A stretch of DNA of 64,000 bases from CAADGN01 sp035443945 (GTDB taxonomy: Bacteria > Planctomycetota > Phycisphaerae > Phycisphaerales > UBA1924): positions 38,324 through 102,323 of the forward strand of contig DAOMNQ010000002.1 of the NCBI GenBank assembly GCA_035443945.1. Reading direction: 5' to 3'. The notes under the pieces were generated by a model, which saw nothing but the letters and a program-made list of their open reading frames with translations, searched no databases and was not told the DNA's origin. Shown piece by piece: positions 32,342 through 42,000 of this stretch; the stretch's first letter is position 1; every line of letters starts with the position of its first letter. The position numbers and the translations under genes are program-made.

Positions 32342-33136
32342 CTGCCCCACCGCCGCCTCGACCGCATCGCGGAAGATCGACAGCCCGGGCGTCACGCCGC
32401 GCCGCACGTCGGCGGGCAGGCGCGTCCAGAAGGGGTGCCGCGTCCAGTCGAGGTAGCGCTCCGGGTGCGGCATGAGGCCGAAGACCAGGCCGCTCGCGTC
32501 GCACACGCCCGCGATGCGTCCCTCCGAGCCGTTCACGTCCTCTGCGTAGCGCAGCGCGACCTGCCCGTTGCGCTCCAGTTCGGCGATGGTCTCGGGCGAG
32601 TCAGCGACCAGCCGCCCCTCGCCGTGCGCGATCGGGAGCATGAGCACGTCGTCCGAGCCGGACTTCACCGCCGCCATCGACCGCGTCCACACGCAGACCG
32701 AATCCGGCTCGGGCCGGATGCGCACCCACTTGTCGATGAACCGCGCCGAGGCGTTGTCGCGCAGCGAGAGCCGCTGCGGCGCGGCGCTGTCCCACGGCTC
32801 GCCCCGCGCCGGCCCCGGCAGCAGCCCGCACTGCACCAGCGTCTGGAACCCGTTGCACACGCCGATGATCGGCACGCCCCGCTCGACCGCCGCGCGGAAC
32901 GCGGGGAAGAGCCGCTCGCGGACCTTCACGGCGAAGATGCGCCCCGAGGCCACGTCGTCGCCGTAACTGAACCCGCCCGGCAGCCCGATCAGGTCGAACC
33001 CTTCGATGCGCGACGGCTCCGAGACGAGCCTGTCAAGATGGACAAGAGACGGATCCGCGCCCGCCAGCGCGAACGCGCGGCACATCTCGCCATCGCAGTT
33101 CGTTCCCGCCGTCCGGATGACCAACGCACGCGCCAT
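32324..33136 (-). CDS. purQ: Phosphoribosylformylglycinamidine synthase, glutaminase subunit
   Basis: Supplies ammonia to PurL in the fourth step of purine synthesis. 270 residues, a class I glutaminase: PGGFSYGDD at 53-61, nucleophile Cys94 in GVCNGFQ, and the His-Glu pair in LMPHPER near 235-239. At 270 residues it is a little longer than the usual 225-260. The C-terminal VANSK and the stop codon lie in a short ATTTGC repeat, so the natural end may have been changed by the repeat. Neither purL nor purS is adjacent. Confidence 0.93.
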   Translation of the reverse strand: MARALVIRTAGTNCDGEMCRAFALAGADPSLVHLDRLVSEPSRIEGFDLIGLPGGFSYGDDVASGRIFAVKVRERLFPAFRAAVERGVPIIGVCNGFQTLVQCGLLPGPARGEPWDSAAPQRLSLRDNASARFIDKWVRIRPEPDSVCVWTRSMAAVKSGSDDVLMLPIAHGEGRLVADSPETIAELERNGQVALRYAEDVNGSEGRIAGVCDASGLVFGLMPHPERYLDWTRHPFWTRLPADVRRGVTPGLSIFRDAVEAAVGQVANSK

Positions 33137-33214
33137 CGGGTAAGCATAGCCCGGCGCGAAACACCCGCCCGCCTATACTCAGGCCACCCACACGACTCGC
33201 GGGGGCCACTCACC

Positions 33215-34558
33215 ATGCCGAACGTGCATCCATTCCATGCGGTGCAGTACGCCCGCGGCCGGGGCGACGCGAGCGCGTTCGTCTCCCCGCCCTACGACGT
33301 CCTCGACGCCGAGTCGAAGCGGGCCCTGCTCGAGCGCGAGCCGCGCAACGTCGTCGCCGTCGATCTGCCCCACACCCCCGCCAAGGAACTCGGCCCGCCC
33401 GCGGCCTACGCCGGCGCGGCCGACCTCTACCGCGCCTGGCTCGCCGACGGCACGCTCGCCCGGCGCGACCGCCCCGCCATGTTCGCCTACCGCCAGACCT
33501 TCGACTTCGCGGGCAAAGCCCACAAACGCAGCGGCATGGCCTGCACGGTCGAGGCGCTCCCCTTCGGCCCGCGCGACGGCGGCGGCATCCTCCCCCACGA
33601 GCAGACCTTCTCCGGCCCGAAAGAGGACCGCCTCGCCCTGATGAAAGCGACCGCCGCCCAACTCTCGCCCATCTTCGGCCTCCACGCCGACGACGACGGC
33701 GCGGCCACCCGCCTGCTCGCCTCCGTCGCGTCGGCACGCGCCCCGGACATGACCGCCCGCACCGGCGACGGCGTGCTGCACGAGGTCTGGGCCGTCGAGG
33801 ACGACGCGACGATCCGGGCCTACGCCGATGCGCTCGCCGGCGAGGACGTCTTCATCGCCGACGGGCACCACCGCTACAACACCGCGCTGAACTACCTGCG
33901 CGGGCTCGAAGAGCGGGGCGAAGTCGCCGCGGACCACCCCGCCCGCCGCGTGATGATCGTGCTGGTGGGGATGTCGGACCCCGGGCTGGTGATCGGGCCG
34001 ACGCACCGCGTCCTCGGCGGCATGAAGGACTACACGATCGAGCGGTTCGTCGAGGAGGCCGCCGGCCTGCTCGACGTCCGCGCGGTGGAGAACGACCCCG
34101 CGAAGATCGAGGCCGAGATGCGCAAGGCCGCCTCCGAGGGACACGAGAACGCCTTCGGCCTCATCGACTTCGCCACCGGCCTGTGCTATGTCGCCGTCCC
34201 CGCCATGCCCGACCCGCTCGAGGACCAGTTCCCCGACAAGCCCCGCGCCTGGCGCACGCTCGACGTGGCGATCGTGCAGCACCTGATCGTCGAGCAGATC
34301 TGCGAGCCGATGCTCAACGGCGGCAAGCCCGTCAAGTGGGCCTTCCCCCACTCGGTCGCCGAGGCGATGGAGATCGGCCGCGGCGTCGAAACCGGCGCGG
34401 GCGGCGGCGCGGGCTTCGCGCAACTCGCCGTCATCGTCCGCCCGACGCCGCTGGATGCCGTGCGCGACGTCAGCCGCGCCAATGAACTGATGCCGCAGAA
34501 ATCGACCTTTTTCTACCCGAAACTGGCGACCGGCCTGTTCATCAACCCCCTGGCGTAG
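33215..34558 (+). CDS. DUF1015 family protein
   Basis: 447 residues. Family features are VSPPYDVLD near residue 22-30, ILPHEQTFSGPKEDRLALM near 130, FIADGHHRYNTALNY near 215 and the C-terminal FFYPKLATGLFINPL. Proteins of this family are often SerB/PSP- or PurQ-neighbouring and are sometimes annotated as kinases, but no biochemical function is established to my knowledge. The ATG at 33215 is chosen as the first Met before the conserved PFHAVQY segment. Divergent from purQ with 78 bp between starts; its 3' end overlaps the convergent thioredoxin gene by 17 bp. Confidence 0.9.
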   Translation: MPNVHPFHAVQYARGRGDASAFVSPPYDVLDAESKRALLEREPRNVVAVDLPHTPAKELGPPAAYAGAADLYRAWLADGTLARRDRPAMFAYRQTFDFAGKAHKRSGMACTVEALPFGPRDGGGILPHEQTFSGPKEDRLALMKATAAQLSPIFGLHADDDGAATRLLASVASARAPDMTARTGDGVLHEVWAVEDDATIRAYADALAGEDVFIADGHHRYNTALNYLRGLEERGEVAADHPARRVMIVLVGMSDPGLVIGPTHRVLGGMKDYTIERFVEEAAGLLDVRAVENDPAKIEAEMRKAASEGHENAFGLIDFATGLCYVAVPAMPDPLEDQFPDKPRAWRTLDVAIVQHLIVEQICEPMLNGGKPVKWAFPHSVAEAMEIGRGVETGAGGGAGFAQLAVIVRPTPLDAVRDVSRANELMPQKSTFFYPKLATGLFINPLA

Positions 34559-35003
34559 CCGACCGCTCCAGCCATCGGAGCAGTTCGTCCGCGCCGACGG
34601 CACCCTCGATCCGCGCGACCTCTCGACCGTCGCGCAGCATCACCAGCGCGGGCACGCCCTGGATGGCCAGCCGCTCCGCGAGTTCGCGCGCCCGCGCGTC
34701 GTTCGCGTTCGTGAGGTCGGCCATCGCGGCGTGCGCGTTCTCCTCGATCCACGCCCCGACCCGCGCGTCCGCCAGCGCGCCACGCTTGAACGACTGGCAC
34801 GGCCCGCACCAGTCCGCGGTCGCGAAGACCAGCGCGGGCCGACCGCTCGTACTCGACGCCGCGATCGCCTCGTCGACGGTCGCGCCGGTGGCGAACGGTG
34901 CCGGCGTCGGCGCGGTCCCGCCCCGCAGGATGTGCAGCGCGGAGAGCACGACCACCGCCGCGGACACGACGATCATCGCCGTCTGCCAGGGTTTGCGCTT
35001 CAT
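34542..35003 (-). CDS. Membrane-anchored thioredoxin-fold protein
   Basis: 153 residues. One N-terminal hydrophobic helix (about 10-27) acts as signal anchor, then a thioredoxin fold with the redox motif WCGPC at 65-69 and the cis-Pro loop QGVPALVML near 120. The motif faces the periplasm if the anchor is type II, so it may reduce or form disulfides there, or act in cytochrome c maturation; no partner gene is adjacent. The ATG at 35003 has GGGAGGGA about 7 bp upstream. Only 14 bp separate the gene from the CNNM gene upstream on the same strand, so it may be the last gene of that operon. Confidence 0.87.
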   Translation of the reverse strand: MKRKPWQTAMIVVSAAVVVLSALHILRGGTAPTPAPFATGATVDEAIAASSTSGRPALVFATADWCGPCQSFKRGALADARVGAWIEENAHAAMADLTNANDARARELAERLAIQGVPALVMLRDGREVARIEGAVGADELLRWLERSATPGG

Positions 35004-35017
35004 GCCGGAGTCCCTCC

Positions 35018-36007
35018 CTACCACTCCCGGACGTCCCCGATGAGCGGCTCAACAAGGTCTTTTACAGTCACGATGCCCAGAGGTCGCCCGCCCCGCTCGA
35101 CGATCGCCAGCGCGGCCCCTTCGTGCCGCATTGCGCCAAGGGCGTCCTGCACCGACATGCCCGGATCGAGCCGAAAAACGGGCGTCATCAGTTCCCGCAC
35201 CGAAGCCCGCGGCCGCAAAAAGACGTCCATCTGCCGAAGCACCCCGACGACCCGCCCGCGTCCGTCCACCACCGGAAGTCGGGTGTGCCGCACCTGCGCG
35301 AGCAGGGCGAGCACGCGCCCGCGCGGCCAGTCCGCCCCGACCGTCCGCACGCCCGCCCACGCCACCATCTCATCGCCGACGCGGGCGTTGCGCAGCGCGA
35401 GCGCCCGGTCCAGCAGCGAGGACTGCGACTCGCTGAGCACGCCGTGCCCAGCGCCCTCGAGCAGCAGCACGGCCACGCGCTGGCGCGCATCCCCGGTCGT
35501 CTCTCCGGTCGGCGCACCGAGCAGCCGTGCCGACCAGCGCGCAATCGCGATCAACGCCGGAAGAACCAGCGAGATCGTGAAGAGCCATCGCGCTGCCGCC
35601 AGCGGAATCGCGAACGCCGGCGTGAGCCGGTCCGCTGCGACCCGGAACACCTCCTTCGGCGTGCTCTCCGCGACGACCAGCAGCCCCGGCGTCACCACCA
35701 GCACGCTGAACGCGATGATGGCCGCCTCCGAATAGCCCGCGCCCTCCAGCAACGCCGTCACCCCCAGAATGCCGATGTAGTTGAACGCGTTGTTGCCCAA
35801 CAGCAGCGTCGTCAGCATCCGATCCGGCCGCTCCAGTTCGTGGTGGAGCAACCGCGCGGACCGGTCCGGGGGCGACGCGCTCGCCCGCAGGTCCAGCCGC
35901 ACCCGGCTGAGCGAGTACAGACCCATCTCCAGCCCCGAGCAGAGAGCGGACCCGACGACACCCACCGCGGCGAGCGCGGCCCAGAACAGCGTCTCCTGCG
36001 CCGTCAC
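35018..36007 (-). CDS. CNNM/CorC-like membrane protein with CBS pair (second of tandem pair)
   Basis: Divalent-cation (magnesium or cobalt) transport-related family, formerly called hemolysin C-like. 329 residues: a DUF21 membrane domain (about 1-180) starting AALAAVGVVGSALCSGLEMGLYSLSRVRL, then a CBS pair (about 195-325: MVAWAGVRTV..., LPVVDGRGRVVGVLRQMDVFL, MTPVFRLDPGMSV, LAIVERGGRPLGIVTVKDLVEPLIG). It lacks the C-terminal CorC_HlyC domain seen in its partner. The GTG start at 36007 overlaps the upstream gene's TGA as GTGA, implying translational coupling; the much longer upstream frame is antisense noise. Confidence 0.87.
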   Translation of the reverse strand: MTAQETLFWAALAAVGVVGSALCSGLEMGLYSLSRVRLDLRASASPPDRSARLLHHELERPDRMLTTLLLGNNAFNYIGILGVTALLEGAGYSEAAIIAFSVLVVTPGLLVVAESTPKEVFRVAADRLTPAFAIPLAAARWLFTISLVLPALIAIARWSARLLGAPTGETTGDARQRVAVLLLEGAGHGVLSESQSSLLDRALALRNARVGDEMVAWAGVRTVGADWPRGRVLALLAQVRHTRLPVVDGRGRVVGVLRQMDVFLRPRASVRELMTPVFRLDPGMSVQDALGAMRHEGAALAIVERGGRPLGIVTVKDLVEPLIGDVREW

Positions 36008-37284
36008 GCTGCACCCCCTTCGAGCGTGACGAGTACCGTGTCCACGACGCGGTCGCGCGCCGATTCGGCGCGCAGTCGCACGTTGCCGATGGAGACCTCG
36101 TCCCCCACCGCCGGGATGCGCCCGAGGCGGGCGATCAGCAGGCCCGCCACCGTCGCCACTCTGGGGTGCGCGCCCAGGAGCGCCGTCTCGACGCCGAGCA
36201 GTTCGGCCCACTCCCGCACGCCCAGCCGCCCGGGCACCAGCCACCGCCCGTTGCCCAGCGAGCGGACCTCACTCTCCGGCTCGCTCTCCGCATCGGGCTG
36301 GTGGCTCACCAGTTCCTCGACAACGTCCTCGATGGAGATCAGGCCCGATACGCCGCCGTGCTCATCGACGCATACAGCCACGCTCGTCTCCGCCTCGCGG
36401 AAGCGTTCGAGCAGTCGATCGAGCCTGGCGTTCTCAGGCACAAAGCGCGCGGGCCGGAGGTGCGACGAGACAGCGGTCGTTCCCGATCGATCGCACGCCA
36501 GCAGGTACCGCTTGACGTCGAGCATCCCCATGACGCCATCGTCGAGCGAGCCGCGCGCGACCGGCAGCGTCGTGTGCCCCGTCTCCTCGACGGCGGCGCG
36601 GGCCTCGTCCGGCGTCGCGTCGGCGTCCACCCAGCGCACGTCCTGCCGCGGCACCATCACCTCTCGGACGCGCCGCTCGCCAAGCCCGAGCACGTCCGCG
36701 AGCAGTTGCTGTTCTCCGGGGTCGATCACGCCGCGCCGCGCGCTGTGGTCGATCAGGGCTTCGAGTTCTTCCGCAGAGAGTCGGCCCCGCACTCCGCCGC
36801 CCCTTCGCGGCAGCACGAGCCGAGACAGCGGCGCGACAAGCCACCCGTCGATGAACCCGACGACCGGGCCAAGCCCGCGCACCACGAGCAGCAGCGGGCG
36901 CGCCGCGACGACGCACCACGTCGTTCGGTGCGCCGACGCCACCAGTTTCGCCAGAATCTCCCCGATCAGCACGATCGCGATCAGCGAGGCCGCACTCAGC
37001 GCGATCCGCACGCCGACCGAGTCGCTCCGCAGCGCGAGCACGGAGGAAATCACGAAGTACCCCCCGTTCGCAATCATGTTGAGCAGCAGGATCGTGATGA
37101 GCGGCCGGCGCGGCTTCTCCAGCAGCCACGCCAGCGCGGCCGCCGAACCGGGGCTGCGCTGGCGAAGCCGGACCCGCTCCGCGTGTGACATGCCGAAGAC
37201 CGCCGTCTCGCTCCCCTAGCAGAGCGCGGAGACGACCACGAGCACCGGAAGCGCCAGGATCAGGGAAAGGTCGGCGAGGGGCAT
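36004..37284 (-). pseudogene. CNNM/CorC-like membrane protein with in-frame TAG near its N-terminus
   Basis: The frame from ATG 37284 reads MPLADLSLILALPVLVVVSALC, then TAG (37216-37218), then GSETAVFGMSHAERVRLRQR and on to TGA at 36004. The family consensus at the break is SGSETA, so a Ser codon TCG changed to TAG by one base. Without it the protein would have 426 residues: first membrane helix and DUF21, CBS pair (MVPRQDVRWVDAD..., VCVDEHGGVSGLISIEDVVEELV), and a C-terminal CorC_HlyC domain. With the stop, translation could restart at 37191 but would lack the first helix. Coupled by GTGA overlap to the paralogue at 35018. Confidence 0.85.
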
Positions 37285-37350
37285 GTCGGTCGCCGGGGCA
37301 GAGAGCCATCCCGGCCGGGTCTCCGGGCATGAGCGGTTCGTTCTCTCCGC

Positions 37351-37860
37351 TCAGGCCTCGCGGGTCGCATCATACTGCGGGTCGAGTTGCTCGATCAGAC
37401 GCTCGACGTACCGCCACGCGTTCAGCTCCATCCGGATCGCACGCAATCCCGCCGCGGAGGGCGGGTCGCCCAGTCCGGCGAACGCTTCGGCGACGCGGCG
37501 CTCGTACTCCGACCGTCGATTCGTGGCCCACACTTCCCACCGCCGACGAGCCTCGTCGCCCCCCCTCGCCAGGTCGGATTCGACCTCCTCGCGCACCTCC
37601 ATCATGCCCGCAAGGAACCCGTCCGGCAGGGAGCGGTCCGACTCCTTGGTCGGCCCTCCCAGGCGTGCGAGCAGCGCACCCGCCCGCCGCTCGGGATCGC
37701 TCAGGATTGCCCGTGCCTCGTTCAGGGCCGAGGCCTGCTCGCCTTCGCCCCCCGCCGCGTCAGGGTGGACGGCTCCCACCCTCGCCAGGTACGCCCGGCG
37801 GATGGCGCCTTCCTCGAGATCAAATCGAGCCGGAAGTCCGAGGGTTTCGAAGGGGTCCAC
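37351..37860 (-). CDS. HscB/DnaJ-type co-chaperone-like protein
   Basis: 169 residues. An N-terminal J domain carries VHPD near residue 34 in RRAYLARVGAVHPDAAGG, then an Ala-rich helix with LNEARAILSDPERRAGALLARLGG, which is the order seen in HscB (J domain plus three-helix C-terminal bundle for the iron-sulfur scaffold IscU). The C-terminal half is a charged three-helix region ending AWRYVERLIEQLD. No hscA, iscU or fdx lies nearby, so the iron-sulfur role is by family resemblance. The GTG at 37860 begins VDPFETLGLP, the usual start of the J domain. Confidence 0.75.
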   Translation of the reverse strand: MDPFETLGLPARFDLEEGAIRRAYLARVGAVHPDAAGGEGEQASALNEARAILSDPERRAGALLARLGGPTKESDRSLPDGFLAGMMEVREEVESDLARGGDEARRRWEVWATNRRSEYERRVAEAFAGLGDPPSAAGLRAIRMELNAWRYVERLIEQLDPQYDATREA

Positions 37861-37967
37861 CCACCACTCTAGACCCCCGGCCAAACACCCCCGTTGACAT
37901 CCGCCCGCCGCCCGTCGAGGATGGAGGGATACGGAGCCGGACCGGCTCGGGAAGGGATGCACCGCCA

Positions 37968-38672
37968 GTGCCACGTCACATCGGCATCGCCGCGGTCAGT
38001 CCCGAGGGTGCCGCCCTGTTCTACCGAAGCCTGTCCCGGAGGCTCGCGGCCATTCCGCCCGAGGAACTGGCTCCACGCGACCACCCCCGTGTTTCCATCC
38101 ATAACGAACCGCTCGGGGCCTACATCGACGCACTCCAGGTCGGCGACTGGATGCGGATCGGCGGCCTGCTGCGGCGGTCTGCCGAGAAACTGGCCGGGTG
38201 CGGCGCCGAGTTCTGCCTCACGCCCGACAACGCCGTCCAGCACGCCATTCAACTGGCCGAGGTCGGCTCGCCCATCCCATGGCTCACCATCACCGACCTC
38301 GTCGCCGAGTCCGTCGTCACGGCTCGGCTCCGAACCGTCGGCCTCATCGGCACCCGGTTGGTCATGGCCGGCTCCACCTACCAGACCGTACTCGGCCTCA
38401 AGGGCATCCATGTCCTCACCCCCGACGAGCGCGATGCGGAGGCCATCAACGCCATCATTTTCAACGAACTGATCTACGGCCGGCAAGTGCCCGAATCGCA
38501 GCGAAAGGTCCTGGACATCATCGCCACGCTCGGTGCGAGGGGGTGCGAGGGCGTGATTCTGGGCTGTTCCGAGGCCCCCTTGCTGGTCACCGCCGAGCAG
38601 TCCCCGCTTCCGGTTTTCGATGCCGTGGCAGTTCTCGCGGAGGGTGCTGCCCGGCGGGCGCTGGCGAACTGA
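37968..38672 (+). CDS. Aspartate/glutamate racemase family protein
   Basis: 234 residues, two-domain racemase fold. The C-terminal catalytic Cys is present in GVILGCSEAPLL near residue 200. In the N-terminal half the usual CNTxH motif reads LTPDNAVQH, with Asp in place of the Cys (a Cys lies three residues earlier in FCLTPDN); such PDN variants also occur in members of this family, and their activity on amino acids is doubtful. The GTG start at 37968 follows GAAGGGA by about 10 bp and opens the conserved strand RHIGIAAVSPEGAALFY. Divergent from hscB-like. Confidence 0.83.
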   Translation: MPRHIGIAAVSPEGAALFYRSLSRRLAAIPPEELAPRDHPRVSIHNEPLGAYIDALQVGDWMRIGGLLRRSAEKLAGCGAEFCLTPDNAVQHAIQLAEVGSPIPWLTITDLVAESVVTARLRTVGLIGTRLVMAGSTYQTVLGLKGIHVLTPDERDAEAINAIIFNELIYGRQVPESQRKVLDIIATLGARGCEGVILGCSEAPLLVTAEQSPLPVFDAVAVLAEGAARRALAN

Positions 38673-39029
38673 GGCATGGACCGGGGGAACCTTCGATGCC
38701 CGCAGGCCGAACAGTCCGATTGTGGGGCACAGGGGGTGCCCGCCGCTCCCGCGCGAGGCGGGGGCCGAACAAACTCCTCGGCGGAACCCGGCCCGATACG
38801 CTGGACGCGCCGATGCGGTTTGTGATACGCTGATGCAGCAGCCGGCCGACAGGCCCCGGCCAGCGGGGCCAGCCCACGACACACCCCGCCACCCGAGCCG
38901 GCCCGACACCCCGCCCACGCACGACGCGTGCCCCAGCCGACGCGGGGCGCAGAACGGGCGGCCAACGACGGATGGCCCACAGGGACGCCGAACCACGCCG
39001 ACACAACGGCGACAGACGGGAGCACTCGA
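38673..39029. other. Intergenic region, no gene seen
   Basis: 357 bp upstream of the giant exported protein. Reading frames here are Pro/Arg-rich and uncharacteristic. The word GATACGCTG occurs twice (38796 and 38825) and could be -10-like, but no matching -35 was convincing. It should contain the promoter of the large gene. Confidence 0.5.
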
Positions 39030-42000
39030 ATGAGCCGATGGGAGCGCCGTAGCACCTTCGCACACGCCAGCGCCAACGCGAGCGCCGCTCCCGCGAGCCG
39101 CGTGCGCAAGCGGGCAGGACGAGCGCTCGGCGATCGTGCGCGCTCCGCACCACTCGAGCATCTCGAGAACCGGATGCTGCTCACGAACGTGCCCGGCTGG
39201 CCGGACTTCGACAACGCACCCCTCCTCACCCTCGACGGTGGCGGGAACGCGACGTTCGACGACGGCATCGACTTCGAGGGCGACGACGACCTCTACCGCC
39301 TCGACGTCACCACCTCCGACTTCATCACCATCCTCGCCGACGCCGTCAAGGGCGCGGGCCAGAGCCAGGCGGACTTCAACGCCCGCGTCGACACGCGCCT
39401 CGAGATCTACGACCGCAACCAGGCCCTGATCTTCTCCGCGTCCAACAGCGGCACGCTCTCGGCGGGCACGCCGACCGAGGCGTGGGTCGGCTTCGTCCCC
39501 ACCACCGGCCACTTCGACCCGCAGACCAACATCGCCACCTACTTCATCCGCGTCATGAGCGACCAGCAGACCGGCGCGAACGCGACCGGCGACTACACGC
39601 TCCGCGTCTCAACGCTGAGCACGCTCATCACGCCGTCGCCCTCCGAGGGCGCGGCCACGACCAACGGCTCGCTCAGCCGCCAACTGGAGGACCGCATCTA
39701 CCGGCTTGAAACCGGCAGCACTGACGCCTTCAACAGCCTCGTCACCGCAATCGCCTCCGCGAACGCCGCCCAACTCGACACCCGCCTCGACGTCTACAGC
39801 GCAACCGGCCAGTTCATCGCCGGCGACAGCCAGACCGCCTTCCTCACCAACGCCTACACCTCCTTCAAGGGCAACCCGAGTTCGACGTACTTCGTCCGCG
39901 TCCGAAGCGATGAGTTCGCCCCCGGACGCCCGTGGGCGGGGAACTTCTCGCTCGTCACCGACGCGTCCGCCACCGCCCTCTCCCTCGACCCCGTCCGCCG
40001 ATACGGCTTTGTCGGCTTTACGGGTGTGAACAACGGGGGCATCAACTCGCACGCGTTCGTGTCGCTGGGCACAGGCAGAACCATCATCTCTGCGCAGGGC
40101 GTCGGAATGGTCTTTGTCGTCGATCCGACCATGCGCCTCTATGGACCCGACGGAAACCTCATCGCCATCAGCACCGACTTCTTCGGCGACAGCCCGCAAC
40201 TGGACGTGGACCTGATCGGCGGCCAGACCTACTTCGTCACCATCGACAACTTCGTCTCCGGCGGCGCTACCTACGCCATCCAGATCGAGTCCCCCCACAC
40301 GCTCAACACCGGCAACGTGGACGACCACGCCAACGCCGGCGACTTCCCCAACGCCTCACCGATCGTTTGGAACTGGATCGGGGACACGTCTCCTCGTGCC
40401 GCGAACGACCCTGGGCAGTTCAACCCACTGATTCCCGGCTGGACCTACGCACCCGTCGATGACCACGCGCAGGTCTTCACGGGCCACGCCACAGGCCGCC
40501 TCCACAGCGAGCCGGACACCGACCTCTTCTCCTTCGTCCCGCCCGTGGACATGCTCGGCGACTTCGCCGGCCGCGCCGACTCGCGTTCCGCGGACGACGG
40601 CGGCACGGACGACCGTGTCTGGTGGGAGGGCTACCGCCCCTCAACGCGCGTCGAGATCCAGGTGATGATGTACCCGGACGACATCGTCGATCCGCTGCAT
40701 CCGCCCTTCAACTTCCTCAACACGCAAATCCGCGTCTTCGACTCGCTCGGCGAGGTCGTCTACCCGACGGGCGGCCCGTTCAACGACTTCATCTTCAACC
40801 CCTCCATGGGCGGCGAACCGGCCGGCATGATCGACCCGGCACGCTACCCCAGGCAGTTCATCAACGGCATGCCCTGGTTCGACGTTCCCACCTTCAACGG
40901 CGCGGTCATCGGCATCGAGGCCTGGGCCGGCGAAACCTACTACCTCGAGGTCTCCGGCACCGGCTCGGGACGCTACTCCGTCGAGGTCATCGTCGACGCG
41001 TCATTCGACCCCACCGACCCCGCCAACATCGTCGATCCGCAGCAGGGCACGATCGGCGAGGGCGACTTCAACGGACAGCCGTTCTCCCGCATCAAGGAGT
41101 ACACGAACGCCGGGCAGTGGACGGCCGCCGCCGAGGTTCCCCTCAACCCCGCGACCGGCGACGGCACGGCGCCCGTGGGCGGGCCGGATGGACTGTTCAA
41201 CCGAAGCGCCCATTACGAACGCGCCTACTCCATCAACGGCGCGGTCGTTCCCGAGTTCCCGCCTTTCACCTACTACAACTTCCCCCCTGTCGTCACGGAC
41301 GGCATCGGCATCATCCAGGAATCGTCCGGCGGTGTCATCATGCACCCGAACGACACCGATCTCTACTTCATCACCGCACCTCGAAACGGCTTCGCCGAGG
41401 TCCGCATCAACAGCACCGCCATCACGCGCAACTTCGCTGAAGCGGAGATCGACTGGGACGAACGGCTCGACCAGGAGAAGGCCGAAGAACCGAGCGCCAG
41501 GTACGTCACCAAGACGAAGACCTACAACAGCAACTTCCACTCCGCCCTGCGCATCTACAACCGAGACCTCGAAGAGATCGCGTTCAACGCCGGCAACCCC
41601 GCCATGGTCGGCGTCACCGAGGCCGCCTTCATCGGCACGCTCGGAACCTTCACCTTCCACGACCGCGACGCGCGGATCGTCTTCCCCGTCACCCAGGGCG
41701 AGGTCTACTACATCCAGGTCGAGAGCGGACAGCACGCCAACTACACCGCGTGGCTCGACGACCCCACCCTCCCCGTGCAATGGCAGCACCTCACCGGCGC
41801 CTACAGCCTCCTCGTCCACACCGTCCCCGCGACCAACAATACGCTCAACGGAACGCCCACGCTCGCGATCGACGACGAAGGCGTCGCAACGCACTCCAAC
41901 ACCGCCAGCGCGGCCACGCCAGACCTCCTCAACTTCATCTCGCCGGTCAACGGCACGGCCACCCTCCAGGTCAACCGCGCCCAAGGCTCCGCCATCATCC

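Noticed and set aside
37185..38672. Single long plus-strand frame through hscB-like and racemase genes
   Set aside because: The N-terminal half is antisense of the hscB-like gene and CNNM start and has no protein character; only the part from 37968 is a racemase.
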